Positions 42,552-56,100 of a stretch of DNA of 64,000 nucleotides are shown in pieces. Each line of letters opens with the position of its first letter. The stretch's first letter is position 1. Made by a program: the position numbers and the translations under genes. The DNA is from Prochilodus magdalenae (taxonomy: Eukaryota; Chordata; Actinopteri; Characiformes; Prochilodontidae), in the NCBI GenBank assembly GCA_024036415.1, contig JAMWET010002870.1, positions 496,001-560,000 on the forward strand, in the 5' to 3' direction. The notes beneath the pieces are model-generated. The model had not been told where the DNA came from and searched no databases. It saw only the letters and a program-made list of their open reading frames with translations.

Positions 42552-44928
42552 CCTTTATTGATACAGCACCAGAGTTACTTCATTTGACTTATAAATTAAT
42601 AACTGAAACTCTGACAAACAGTATGATTACAAAGAATAGGGCAAAATACTCTATGCTTGCAAAAACATATATGGTTTTAATCTGGATTTTAAAAAACATT
42701 TCAAGCTTGCATCCCTAATATTCTCCGGAATGCTATTTCTAAGTTTAGAAGTCACCTCTAAAAAAAAAAGGATTATCCACCAACAGAGCCATTAGTGATC
42801 CTACATTATAATATCCTATTTTACCTCTAATGAATAAGACACATAAGCAGCTGGTTATAGACAGCAGCTACCAGGGGGCCTCAATGTTGTCTAAAGGCAT
42901 TTCTACTGTATAGTTTCGCCTCTACTCGCTTTTGGACCAGTTAATTTGCTTTCTACTGCAGATATAGGACCCCCTCTGTGTAGCTGGTCATCATGGCAAG
43001 GCCACATGAAACTACTGTGACATGAAATTTTGTTCAGAAGAGGCAGCAAAACAAAAGCCTGCTGAAAAAGAAGCAGTCACTCCGACCAACCAGTAATCTG
43101 CAGTGTTTTTTTTTTCCCCAAACAAGGCAAGTAGAGTCGAGTGGAGTCAAGGCAGGAAAACACACTTTAATCATGCCTCAAAAAGAACACATGCATCTGG
43201 AGCTGAAAAAGATAAAAAGAAAAAGCTTAAACATTTTGGTTTAGTTTTTTTTGAGTTATTTAATTATTCAAAGCAAATACATCTGGGATCTGCCTCATTA
43301 AGTAGGTTCAAATTAGACTTTCTGACACAGTTCTAGCTAGTAAACAAACAGACATGGTGAACTCAGGCTTTGACTAATCCTTGTTGATGTGTAAAAGCAT
43401 GATGGTTATGATGAACAGCCAACTGAAACCTGAAAAGAAGGAAAAGGAAAGCATACCACCTAAACATTCAGAAAGTAAAACACTTACAGGGGGAAAACAG
43501 CAGTGCTGTTGAGTTTGACCAAACTAGGCTTAAAGTTAGCAGAGTAAGCAAAAAAAACATGTGTGGTGAGACAGACCTCTGGATCGAGAATGCTAGTACA
43601 GCGGTGATCCAGGCTATTAGACTCATTTTCTCATTTTTACTGTAGGTCAGCAAGATGTAAGAGGGGAGTTCCAAAAAGTATATGCCATGGATGCACCATT
43701 AAGAGCTTTAAAGCACGTCTGTAGTCAATGCACAAACTCAAATAGAAGCCAGTGTAAATTCATTTCTCAGGGCCATTTTGGTCCATCCAGCTCAGGTTAG
43801 CGAGCAGCACAGTAGCTTTAGAGCCTTTTAATGTCACTTGTACTTGTTCGATGCCTGACTCTCCGCTGATCTGCTACAACTGACTGCATTGATTTGTAAC
43901 CTACTAATTGTTGCTCATCAAAGATCACCAGTTGGGTTATAGGAAGCAACAAATCTATTGCAGCATGAGCTAATGCAACTTTGGATTTATGGCTTAAGAG
44001 ATTTACTGTTGTCTCCAGTCTGATTCCTCTGTTAACAAGCCAATTAAAACCTGCAGACAAAAGATGCAATAAGATTTCAACATTTTCACAGTGTCAAATT
44101 TGTGTACATCATGCCAAGTGCTGACGCAACAAGAGGAGAGAAAGCAGGATAGAGAGGGAGAGAGAGCGAGATGGATAAGTGACTGCTCATCAGATCTGTG
44201 GATAAGAGGGAATTATTTATTACAGGCTTAAGTCTGATTTAAGGCTGCCGCAGTGCTGTCCTGTCTGAGCTGCTCACAGAGCGAAGGCTCTGCAGTGTGG
44301 ACACATTCTCTAAGGTGTCTAACCATATGACCACTTTCAATCCATGCCTCTTTAATCCCACTACGGCCAGGCTAAAATGTTGAAACATAGAATGTGTTTT
44401 ACTGCTCAATTTTCTGCTTCCCCCTCATCTATCTCTATCTTTATCTTCTACACAGAGACACCCAATCCTGTGTTACACAGGGCATGTGGTTCCACCAATG
44501 ATAGATATGTTTAAGCCATAAACCCAACCAATCGCTCCAATCAATTTAGAGAAATAAACAATTAACACAGCAATTTAGATGCAGCTGATTTGGCTGCCTA
44601 CTGAGGCATGAGGTCGCTCAATAAGGAGTATCACATGCGCAGCTTTCACACCTTCGCATCCAATGCCTGATTTAAGCATGTTCTGTGGTTTAGTATAGAA
44701 CCACACAGTCGTGTCCTCTGCTAAACGCTGGGGATGACACAAGCTGCCTGCAAAAACAGACTTTCAAAGCCATTAAGGACTTATACTTAAACCCAATCCT
44801 GTATATTGACTCTGATCTGCAAAAACATAGGAAATGTGCTTTAAGTCGATTTTAGTTCGGTAAGAAGCAGAGATCAATGTATTCTCTGTTCAAAACAATG
44901 GATGTAATTAAAGGGAAGAGAACAGCTG

Positions 44929-44930
<2 letters not shown>
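42552..44930. other. Intergenic, no gene seen
   Basis: Starts with AACCTTTATTGATACAGCAC, which resembles the head of a fish interspersed repeat with an ATTTATATAGCACC-like word, but the similarity fades. No gene is supported. Confidence 0.3.
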
Positions 44931-44969
<39 letters not shown>

Positions 44970-44974
44970 AGAGA
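44931..44974. repeat. (CA)n microsatellite with short (GA)n tail
   Basis: About 18 CA units followed by AGAGAGAGA. Confidence 0.97.
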
Positions 44975-45749
44975 ACCTGCTGCCCACCATTACCCACTAG
45001 CGATGTTATGTTGAAATCGCAATTTAAATGAATTCAGTATATAAACTGCAAACTTCCTTTAGATGAGTTTGATCAATTAGAGGCAGCCAAACAGCTATAT
45101 GCTGTGACATCACAACCACATCTAGTGGAAAAGGAGGAAGCTCTTTTCTTACTGATCAAAAAACAGGCCTAGACTTCAGTTCCCAAAAAATAACTGCAAT
45201 TTAAATTGCAGTCATAATACTGATTAGAAAATTCTCCCCAAAGCTTTCAGCCCAGTCATGCTGAAGTTTAAGGAGTGTCTCAGCCTAGAGAGGACACAAA
45301 AAAGACCAGCCAATCAGAAAAGAGGTTACAGAGAGGTCGTGATCAAATGGTACCTGACTGCTTCTGGTACACAGACCTACACAAACCTCACAGGAGGGTT
45401 TCAGGGAGAAACAAATAAAGAAGAATGTAGAACACTGGCCCTGCACAAAGGAATAACTCCTACAGTGAGTATTTCCCTGAACTCAGCACATTGTATAAAC
45501 CATTTTTTGCAAGCAGACAATTTCTCTGAAGTCTGTGATCAGAGAATTGAAACAAACGGCACTGTGTGATTTATGTGAGCATCTATTCATTGTGTTATGC
45601 AAGAGAGGTGTTAAAACATGAGTGCCACTCACTCTAAGCAGCTAAACAAATGAAAGCATGTCAGGAGGAAATTAATGTACACACAACATTATTGCAGAGG
45701 GTGTGTGATAAACGACAGCACCCCCTCTCACAGCACACAGTAAATACAT

Positions 45750-45750
<1 letters not shown>
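44975..45750. other. Intergenic, no gene seen
   Basis: The 103-codon frame at 45258-45569 has no recognisable domain and no splice-consistent partner. Confidence 0.35.
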
Positions 45751-45819
<69 letters not shown>

Positions 45820-45825
45820 GAGAGA
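45751..45825. repeat. (AG)n microsatellite with GAAAG interruptions
   Basis: Pure purine tract. It produces Arg/Glu-repeat and Ser/Leu-repeat spurious frames on the two strands. Confidence 0.97.
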
Positions 45826-46528
45826 AGCTTTTTAGAAACAGTTTCAATTAAGTGATGTGTTTCTCTGTGCACTGAAGGGGGGAGAATGTAATGCAAAGGC
45901 ACAAATCACCACCAGCCCCCTTTTCCTGCCTCTGACAGCAAACAGGTTTTACATAACGGGAGAAATAACAGTGCCCCCTCTTTCAGATCCCTCCATCAAC
46001 ACAGGAAAAAGAGGGGTCCTCTTTACAGTTACAAATCATCACCATACTAAGAAAACCTTGCACCTCCAGAGCACTTTGCACTAGAAGGAAATAAAAGGTC
46101 TCGTTCACCAAAACCTTTTTTCTTAAATCTGTTCTCGAGAAATGTTTACGTCAGAGTCTTGGAGTTCTTAAACCACAGAGAGGTTTATACATGTGCTCTT
46201 CAAGAACAAATCCCAAAAAAGAAAACACCAGTGATGTTGCAGAGATATCTACTGAAGTTAGCATGCTAACCAGCTAGCCCCAGTCCGCCCTCTCTGTAAT
46301 CCCACTTTATGGCAGTGATAGTCACTGTAGAATCAGTGTAGTTGAATCAGTTCAACAGGAGATGAGGAAGTAGTGTTGGCCTTACGGTGTTTGTCAGTGT
46401 TGCTCCAGGAGGCACCCTGGCCTGCACATTTTTAGTGGATTCTCTGATTTTTCACATGCAATGCTGAAAGGGCTTGTCAACGAGTTGAATAGCTGAATCA
46501 TGTATATTAAGAGCAGGGCAGTGTGTCT

Positions 46529-46562
46529 CCAGGACCAGGACCAGGACCAGGACCAGGACCAG
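46529..46562. repeat. (CCAGGA)n hexanucleotide repeat
   Basis: Between five and six perfect CCAGGA units. Confidence 0.97.
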
Positions 46563-47509
46563 TGAAACACTGACGTATTCTAACCTCTTGTCATACTTAT
46601 GGTCCGGTTCCTGGTAAGATTATTTAGGGAAGCCTAGCTAATGAAACACAACTATGGCTAAAGCGATAGTTTCTTGGCAAGCGACCAAGAAAGCAAAAGT
46701 TAACATTGATGTTAACCACCTCTGGAGATGGAAAGTAAGATGAAGTCTTCTGAGTGAAGGGATGAAGTTTAATACTGAACTTGCTTTCTTTTTGGTAGGT
46801 AAACAGCTGTTAATGCCAACACATTAAGGAGGAGGGACTGTGCTTCCTGTGATTGGGGTCGAAACAACTTTCTGGTGACATGTTGCCCCATAATGTTTGG
46901 AATATGAATATCACATACGCCATCTTGCAAATTATCCTTTTAAAGGGTCCTTCACATTTGCTAATCTTTTTTTTCCAAGATAATTGGGAGCTAAATGTCA
47001 CTAAAAGATAGTTTATACTTTGCATTCGTCCACTCTTGACTATAAAAGCTTAATGTAAGATTTTACTCCAGGCAGTAACTTTATTTACTGAAACAATGGA
47101 ATGTCCACACAGTGCAGCTGGCCAAAGGTGTTAAAACCAAACATAACTCAACCTCTAAGGTTATAGATCCTCTGGGTTATAAGGATCAAACTAAACCACA
47201 AACTAATCTCACACATGAGAATTCTTCATTCTTAAAGCATGTGGACTTGGAGCAAGCTAAATCTTTATTGTTTCCACAGTTCTGGGACCACTTGAAGTAT
47301 CATTACATTCGAGGGTGGTCATTGATTAGTGATTACAGGGGCTGGGTCAATAAGCCAGGGACAGTTTTCTCCTGCACATCTATCTAACTGGCAGGGCTTA
47401 TGGACTACTGCTTTACTTGCATGTAATCAATTAAAAAATATATAAACTTAATTAGCCAGGCAATTGGCTTAAAACATGCAACTAAAGGCAAATCAATCAA
47501 CATGCTACT
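46563..47509. other. Intergenic, no gene seen
   Basis: AT-rich unique-looking DNA with only short frames. Confidence 0.3.
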
Positions 47510-47745
47510 GGCCCTGGAGGGTGCACCAGCTAAAAGGAGTGGTTAATAGTGCAGGTGTGTTCCCTTACCACTGGCATTTAGGTTCAAGTCCCAGCAGTTC
47601 CAGGTCTCTGGATCTGCAGAACATTACTTTGGGAAGAGATTTCCCCAGACACAGATTCACTCCAGTTCTAGGCTTAAAAGGAAATAACCATCTGAAAATG
47701 ACTCACTGAAAGTATAATTCAGTCCAAGGCCTAATCCTTATATGG
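47510..47745 (+). repeat. Possible SINE-like or other dispersed repeat
   Basis: Contains GGTTCAAGTCC (a good pol III B-box) near 47581, with GTGGTTAATAGTG (a poor A-box match) about 42 bp upstream. Next come TTCCCCAGACACAGATTCAC and CAGTTCTAGGCTTAA, words that recur in fish repeats. It does not fold as a tRNA gene by eye. A tRNA-derived SINE relic is possible. Confidence 0.3.
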
Positions 47746-50700
47746 AAAACCACCCTCTTCTATTCATTTTGTGTAAGAAAACGATGTAACGATGCATCAT
47801 CTATACATATCGCACATTATACTCCCTTTCACATTACCAGGCACGGTTCTTCATGTCTGCGTGCTCATAGCGAAACATGCTGATTCCTAACAAAGCAAGT
47901 AAAAGAGCTAGATGTAATGGCTATGCACGGCACCAGATCCATCACAGATAGGAGAAATGGGCTGTGCTAAGCACTGATAAGAACAGAAGACAGCAGATTC
48001 ACACATGATGTATTCGTCAAGTCTCCAGGTATATGTAGGGCCAAAGAAAGGGAGGGGTTGGTAAACAGACACAGCTGAAGAGGAAAGTCTGCGCCTGTAA
48101 CCTTTTCAATGGAGGAACTCAAAAGGGACTCCCCTGTGGCCCTTCGTAAGGCTTAATTGACCTTTAAGTGTAAGGAAGATAAAGACTGGGCAATTTTTTT
48201 TTGAATATGTATAACACCACCAGGGTTGTTCCGGGAATAGCTGAGTTACAAACCTGCTGCATTATCATGTATATGTATAGTATATTTACTGTACTATTAA
48301 TACATTTATGTATAATCTTGTGTCTCCCCAGGATTCAACTGTAGATTAAACTAAAGCCGGGCCTGGCAGAAGTGATTCCAGGCACATCACAGCAGCACCA
48401 GCCACTTCTATGCTTTTGTTTTCTTTATTTTCCTCTCTAGTTTATTCTGTTCTATAGGATACTGGATATAATAACTGTAAGGGTTCCATAAGAGTAGCAA
48501 TGAGAAAGCAATCTTAGAGTTAGAAACTCAATACAGTATTCACAGGTAACTGTGACTGAGTTTATCACAGTAAACACTGAACATCAATAACTGCTGCTAA
48601 AAGCCTACTGTGATGATAAATAAGGTAGAATAAGAAACATTCAGGCTTTGTAAAGCAGGAGAAGAGATGTCTGTTATTTAATCAGCTGAAGTGTAATTGA
48701 AATTTTCTGTTCTGTCTTAAATGATGTAGCAATAACATTAAGGTGCTTCAGGCACCCGAACACAACTACCACACCATTTAGGGTAGAAAAGAAAGGAAAC
48801 CCAAAAAGGAAGCTGACTTAAGTGGAGGTGTTGGATTGACCTTACCTGTGGTGAGAACATCTTTCTCAGCCTTTATTCTTCAGATCATCTCCTCTTTGTC
48901 TTTTCTTTCCATCTAATGTATCAGAATATTATGACCACCCCTGGTAAGAAATGAACTCAGCCCAGAAAGTCAGAGATGCCACGTGACACAGTTGGCTGCA
49001 TGTTAAATAACGAGTCCACCAGTCAGTTGTAGCAGAGTGTAAAATGAGATATACACATATATATGCAGTTATCAGTGTTGGAGTCAGAGTCTATCAGGTG
49101 AATCTCAACACTGTGAATAAGAGGACGATCTCTACAGAAGCTGTGCTCTGTAAATCTGCAAATCTCTGCTTTTTCAGCTAACAATACAAAAGAGTCAGAA
49201 TGGAATAGACAGAAAGAGGAAGCTGCAGTAAGATAAGCCTGAGCTCTGTAAAGGTGAGGGTGAGTCAGCTGAAGCACAGATGAGAGAGTTGGAGCAGGAA
49301 TGATCGTACTGCCAGCCTGTATGTATTTTCTCATCGTTTTTTTTTTTTTTGTTAACACAGAACAAGGAACCCAGCTTTGTACTTAGGCTAATAATTATTT
49401 GATAGTTTTTTGTCAAACTATTATTAAAAATATAAATTAAGCCCTAGTTTATCTAATATTCTATTCATTTTCTGCCCGTTTTTATTTCAAGACTTATTTA
49501 TTCTATTGTTCTCATTCTGTTCATGCTCATTCTATTTTAATTCTCAACATTTTTTTTAATTTCTATCTATTAACAAAGTATTTTTGTATTTTTTTTTCTA
49601 CTTGCTGTTCTACATACATGATTTTGAAGCTTTATTTTATAAAGCAGTTCCAGGTGCATTTGTGTATGAAAGGTGCAAAGGTTATTATTATTATTATTAT
49701 TATTTTTAAACAATATATTTATTAGATTTTCAAAATGACAGAAAGGAATTGGAACAGTATTGTATTACAAAAGTTTACAGCTTAGCAACATCACACACAA
49801 AAACGGCAAAGAAAAAAAAAAAATAATAATATGGGTACGAAATGCTCATATTTCTCTCTCTGCAGAGATGTTACACTTCAGTAATGCCCAGGTCTTTTGT
49901 GGTGTTTCTCTTTAGGCTTTTTCAGTTAGCAGGCTAGCTATATTTACATCATATCAAAGCACCGGTACAAGTCATTCAATTATCAGTCATCAGAGTCAGC
50001 AAGCTCCCCCCTTTTCAAGAAAATTCAGGAAAAACTCCCAAATCTCTCTAAATTCCTTCATTTTACCCTTAATAAAATAGGTTATTTTTTCCAATGAGAG
50101 ATTTGAAGTCGTTCCTCTTATCCATTATTAAATAAGTTTAGTCATATAAATATATCACTCTCTTAGCAACACCAAATCCAAATGATATTTTATTTGTCCA
50201 CAAAATTCCGTCACTGTGATGTAACCAGTCACTCAGAGTGCTTTGGGAAATGCTGTATTGCAGTGAAACTGACTTGTTACATTTTTAGTCTTTCATTTCC
50301 TTCCTCTAAAACAACCACTGAATCCACAATGAGTCGTTACATGTCCGTAACAATAATTGAGGGTTGAGATGGGCTAAATCTGAAAAAATACATTTTCTTT
50401 TGAGAATATTTTGTATTCACAATAATAATGGTAAACTATAATAGAACATCATTCCATTTCATGTAATAACCTTCTGTGAGGAACATCACAGAAACAAACT
50501 CTTTGGAATTTGGTTCTGGTCACCGCTGCTGCAAACTCGACAAGTTTCTCCATATTTCACATCAAACGATCAAGTTTACTTCTTACGTTTACAGTTTAAT
50601 CATGCAGAACTGTGTAAATGTATCTTTCTTAAATTCAGAAATAAAGTGCCCCCTCACCTTAGCCCAATGCTAGACACTCAGCATTTGGTGATCTGATGTG

Positions 50701-52200
50701 GATCCAGATGAGCACACTATTTCATTCGCTGTGGGGTGCATCTGAGCCACAGAGGGAGGAAAGAACAATCAGAGAGAAAGATGGACTCAATTTAGCTCAT
50801 GGCCACTTCTGGAAGAATATATCACTGTGATATTAAAATCAGGATGGCGCAGAGCGTCTCACATAAAACCACAAGAGAATTTTAAAAGATGTGAATCAAA
50901 GGCCTGAAGGAGAAGACCCAGACTTTTACAGGAGCTTTGAACAGCCCTCCCAGGAGTCATTCGCTGCCTTTAACTCTACATCGTGTCCTTTACCCACCAC
51001 CTATAGCCCGTCACCTCCAGGCATGTAAAAGCCGCAGACATCATTTACTCTGGCAGGAAATCTTTTATATGGTCAGCTACTGATACAACTTACCTTAATT
51101 TGAAGTGACTGTGGATTTAAGGACAGGTAAACTGTTCATGTCTTGTAAATCAGTCACAGCAGATGATTTGGTCCAGAGTTTGTTGAGGTAAAGCATGAAG
51201 AGGAAGATCTGAACCTGTAGAGCAGCTGCTTTCCTTTCCTTCAGGAACGCTAAAACAGCTCATTTATCAATTTTCATGCCTTCTGCTTTCCATCAATGGC
51301 TTCAGACAATGAAAAAATTGGACATTAAGTGCAAACAAGCCCAGCATCGCCTTATTCCAATGTTAATGTACATCAGCCTGATGACTTTACCAAAATCCAA
51401 AATTTACCATACTGAAAGTGTCACCTCATCAACATCCAGTGAAAAATGAAAGTCCTCCCTGTGTTAACCTTGAGCACAGAGATCTTTTTCAGCCTTATAA
51501 TGGCATGTCCTGCAGTATTTTCACAAATAAAGCAGCAAAAATTATTTTTAAAAATCTGTCCGATTGCTTTAATGTGAAATGCTTTATTCCAGAGCGTTGT
51601 TTCATAGTGGCGATGATTGCTACCAGCTGTCTCTAAAAGCCACCGCACAGAAAGTTCCTGTTTTGTTGAAAGAATTGTTTGTTCATTTTGTACATGTGCC
51701 ACTAACACTGTCACGTGGCACTGTCACCTTCTGGGCAGAGTTTCAGTTCAGACCAGGGGTGGTCATATTTGCTTGTTTGATGTGGGTAGTTAATAAAATG
51801 GCTACTGGTATTGCAGACTTTATTATACCTGGTTACTATCACCACCACTGTAAAGAAATCATTTCGCATAAAACCACCCTAAAGGACTTGGTGTACGCCA
51901 CAAACACTGAATTGCACTGAGATTTTCAAAAACTGGTAGAATTCTCTTTTAAGCAAGAACTCGAAACAGCAACTAATGTAACCTGCAGGAAGACAAATGA
52001 TTACATTCAGTTTCTGCACTGCAGCAGGGAGAGAGCAAGGAGAGGTTAAGATTCCTGCTACTACTCAAAGGTGAGGGTCAGCCATTGACTGCACTTCTGA
52101 AGTGCAGGGAGGCATAAAAACACATCTGCCGTGACGTACATCATACCGATTACTTAGCACAGCTGTGCAGCTCCGGCAGCCATGTAAAAATCCATACATT
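47746..52200. other. Intergenic, no gene seen
   Basis: Includes a T-run (49339-49351) and an ATT microsatellite (about 49683-49705) followed by sequence that looks like worn transposon DNA (49706-50160). No protein motif or RNA gene recognised. Confidence 0.35.
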
Positions 52201-52203
52201 GAG

Positions 52204-52209
52204 TTTATT
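52204..52209 (-). terminator. Candidate distal polyadenylation signal of dock1
   Basis: AATAAA on the minus strand, about 0.9 kb past the annotated dock1 stop and about 0.4 kb past the candidate extra exon. A TGTATATA Pumilio-type word lies at 52535-52528 on the same strand, as expected in a 3' UTR. A closer AATAAA exists at 53069-53064, only 22 nt past the stop. Confidence 0.4.
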
Positions 52210-52617
52210 TAAGTCAGTAGTGAATTTGGAACAGTCAATGTTAATTGAAATTCAAGGTTACAGCATTACAAATTCTATACATTGATAGTACAGTGGAAGT
52301 TAGTTGTGTACACTTCAAAAACAAGTAAACAAAAAAAAAAAAAAAAAAGGTGGAAAGAAAGAAAATACCCATATAAACCAATGGATGGTTCCTCTAGTAC
52401 ATCGTAGTACACAAAAAAGCATTTTACAGTCCCTGTCAATGAAAATCCTAAAAGCCCTTTTTTCAATAAAAATGCCAGTTCATTTGCGATGTTATTATAA
52501 AAAGTAATAAAATAAAATAAAAATCATATATACAAACCTCTGTACATATAAATGTGTATATATTGAGGAAATTAAAAAAGGCATTTAAGAAAGCTGAAAA
52601 ATAGTAAAGGATTCTGA

Positions 52618-52681
52618 TTAGCTATCAATCCCCTTAGTTTTGGGGCATGGTACGAGTTGGTCATACGTCTTGGTCACGATG
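52618..52681 (-). CDS. Candidate alternative terminal exon of dock1
   Basis: The minus strand shows a strong acceptor (TTTTTTCTTTTCAG, AG at 52683-52682). A 64-nt segment follows and ends in TAA (52620-52618). The last regular dock1 exon contains CCA/GTGAGC overlapping its stop codon. Splicing there (exon end at 53095, phase 2) to this segment, which begins with one completing base, keeps the frame exactly. It would replace the final Gln with His plus IVTKTYDQLVPCPKTKGIDS. The intron would be 413 bp. I do not recognise this peptide, so this is a prediction from splice signals and phase only. The alternative is that it is simply 3' UTR. Confidence 0.35.
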
Positions 52682-53090
52682 CTGAAAAGAAAAAACATAA
52701 GCACGATTTAATAAATCTAGACTCATCTTGCTTCTGGTCGACAAAACTGGAATGACAATCTGCAAAAGTCCTGCATTCTGAAGTTGGGTGAGTAAAGTCT
52801 TAATTTGTTTGTTGTGGCCACATGCTTCACACCACCATTTCCTTTTACAACCCAGCAGAGATCATACATTGTACCTAGCACTGACACCTGGGATAAGGCT
52901 TAGAATAATAATAATAGGTGGGTGAGAGACAGAGTTCCTGATCAGGTCAGCTTCTTTAGCGTGAAGATAAGAAAGGTATGATAAACTCTTCATTCTGTCA
53001 CACTGGCAAAGAGCCTACAGTCTCAAGTCTCTGGGGGGGCGGCCGCTGAGCATTCAGTTGGAATTTATTCTGTCGTTTTCATTGTGACGC

Positions 53091-53186
53091 TCACTGGACA
53101 ATCCCTGAGTCGATGGATGCCTGTTTCCGTGTGGTTTTTGGAGGAGGCGGAGGAGGGGTCTTACTGGGCAGTGGCGGGGGCAGGTG
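53091..53186 (-). CDS. dock1: dock1 exon E (terminal coding exon, second Crk-SH3 site)
   Basis: The acceptor is CTGCCTCTAG. The exon encodes [20 protein letters not shown] and then [11 protein letters not shown], with TGA at 53093-53091. This equals the DOCK1 C terminus I know, apart from Ile for Val in the SxDSGIVQ end. The stop overlaps a usable-looking donor (CCA/GTGAGC). Confidence 0.97.
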   Translation of the reverse strand, partial: HLPPPLPSKTPPPPPPKTTRKQASIDSGIVQ

Positions 53187-56100
53187 CTAGAGGCAGAAAA
53201 GGACAGAAAAAGCAAAACAATGTGTCAAAAGTTTTGGGTGCCACAGACCATTTCTACTGCTATAGCTGCTCTCTCATAACTGAGTTTGAGGACCCTGCTG
53301 TATTTCCTTTAATAAAAATATTTGCCATCTTGTTGTAGTAATCAGAACAGCAAGCTGAGTTAGCCCCAGAGAAAATGTGCAAGCAGCTAAATGCAGGAAT
53401 GCACTTGCTAGACCACACACAATGATGTGGCCCCTGCTCGTGATCTAATTGGAGCCGAGGTTTTTAGGTTAATTAAACACACTTTTCAAAGCTGAGCTAT
53501 AAGACATAGTGACTCAAACATACATAGAAAAAGTACCAGGATGTGAATCAACAGCCAATCCAAAGGCATCATATCCAATTTATTCACTTCACTTTGTAAA
53601 GTAAAAATGATCATCACATCTGTTGAACAGCTATACTGAAGCAGTCAGTGAAGTGTGATCCTCTGGTTTCAAGACTAGAAAAACTTCATGATGATTACTT
53701 TAGTTAGCTAGTGAATGCACAAAGAAGACATATGGCTAACATCACTGCTACTGCTACTGTCTGTGGTCTTCAAAATATCATTACAACAAGGAGAATAGAT
53801 TATCGAGCTATAGAAAATAGATGAAGAGGACTACAACACAAAAGTTGAGGTTAATTCTCAAGATATATTGCATGAAGTGCATCTCTAAATCATCTCTGAA
53901 ACAAAATAGTCTCTGGTGTCAACGTGTTTTGAACAATTTCCAGATCTGTGTTTTCTCTCAGATTTGTTTGATGACTAGGTTAAGGGTTGCAATAGTACTA
54001 ATATAAAACTGATGAGATTGATAGCATATCAAATATTACATTAATCACTAGGTTACCCTAAATCCTCATTCACAAGACATTTCAGCTGCAGGTGGGTCGA
54101 ATATAACCACTTCAACAATATAAAATACTTCCTCTTCATCTGGCTTAACATCAGTGTGGGTGTCTACTGAAGATACCGAGCTGTCCTTGTGAACCTAATG
54201 TGGCCTGTTAGCATTAGTTTGCTCCTCATTCTTACATGCACAATGCTTCATTTCTAGAGTCAAAAGAGGATTTATGGTCATTCCATCCATTTACACACAC
54301 AGAGTGGAACAAAAGTAACAGTTCACCAGGGTCTCTGTGAAGATTACAAGACAGGCCCAATGTTTACATCAACACAACATCCTCTGTGAATGCATGAGTG
54401 AGCATGAGGTTAAGGCATGATTTTACAGAGAGGGAACCATGCTGTCTTGCTGACACTGTGACAGCTGTTAGATGTAAATAACCCAGCGCAGTATGGACCA
54501 TTTATGAGCATCTCTCACACCTGCCAAACGCAGCAGCACAGCCACCGAGAGAACACATCAAGGACTACAGGTACAGCAGTTACAAACATGCACGAATGTA
54601 TTCCAGCCAAACCTGCACACGTAAACCTGCAAACTAAAAAAAAAAAAAAAAAAAAAAACCCAGCTAATAACAAGGGCTACACAGAGAACAAGGCTACACA
54701 GATGTGCTGCAGGGCACTGGAAGGAGATTATGCTGTTATCAGTGACATTAACAACCAGATCTGTTTGAAGGATCTGCTGTTCATTTATCCTATGCCCCAG
54801 GATTAATTAGACCTCTTACAGAAAGATGTACGGGCCAAGAATGAGAACAGACCATTCAATAATTATGTCCAGTAAAGGGAAAAAGGCAAATCAGTTAAAA
54901 AGAGATTACAAGAATGTGGTTGATTTAATGAGGGCGAGAACTGGTTTAAAAAAAAAAAAAAAAAACATGGATGAATAGATACAGACAGGGAGTAGAAAAC
55001 AGGCTGGCAAAAGGTTAGATATGTAAGGAAAAGCTGAGACTATGAAGCATGACAGATCCAAATTGAAGAGCAAAGCAATGTAGGATATTTATGGGTTTAT
55101 GAGTTTTTAGACAATTAAGGATTTGACAAAAGGTCAAATGCATACAGTGTGTTCCCGAGCGATAGGCCTGGTCAATTCTATCCTTTGTCTTCCTTTTTAA
55201 TTTTAGCTAGAAACGTTCACATCTGTGTGCTGGATAGGAAAGCGACTGAAAACTTGTGTGTTACTGTGCTTGCCAGTTAGAGCTGACAAACTGAAACTTT
55301 AATCCAACACAATTTACAAAACTCTGTCCTGATTTAAATTTGCAACCACCAAATGGAGGCCAAATAAACATCTACACTCCTTATGATAGTGCTGGATTAA
55401 ATATCCAGCATTCAGTTATCTAAAGATCAAGACATTAACGATAAAGAAATACAAAAGTGAACAGTGTGCGAAGTTTTAGTTAAAATGAATACATTTTTAT
55501 CAATTAATATTTCAAAATGCTTTGCTTTTACATTATGGGATAAGCTTCACAAAGGCCACAGCAATCACACTGGTCTTAATGACTGGTCTTAGTCCTAATA
55601 AATGTAGGGAGGAAAAGCAAGGTGAAATTGTAGGTGGAAACCCACTAAAGAGGCGAGTTACAAAAGGCATTTTGGTGGACATCATGTATTGTATGTGACT
55701 GTTTCATATAAGCTACTAAATCAGGTGTGGTGGTTTATGTTCATTTGAACTACTTGTAAGTTTTGTGTGAGTTTTCTTTGTGTTTTACCCTATGATGTGG
55801 AGGAGGTGGAGGTGGTGTGGTTGGGCTGGCCAGCTCTGGGTTGTCCATCAAGTTTCCATAGTCGCCCATACCGCTTTTGATTGGTAGAGGAGGTGGAATC
55901 TCCCCCTTATCTCCATAGCCCATCCCATTCAGCTCTAGATCTGACAATAAGACATGAAAAGCAGTTTGATGACATGCTCTAAACTCTCAGCAAAGGCCAG
56001 TGGATACCCTCTGATCCATCTGACTCCTGCTGAAATCTTGCAGCAAAGATGATGACACATAAAGCAACCTCTAGATCCTCTGACTGTAGGCTGTGCTTTC

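Noticed and set aside
45650..45902. Arg-Glu and Ser-Leu repeat frames
   Set aside because: Translation of the (AG)n microsatellite.
47573..47600. B-box-like GGTTCAAGTCC considered as a tRNA gene
   Set aside because: The A-box is poor, and no cloverleaf with paired acceptor and anticodon arms could be drawn.
51421..51920. Frames of about 100 codons on both strands
   Set aside because: No domain, no conserved motif and no splice-compatible neighbours.
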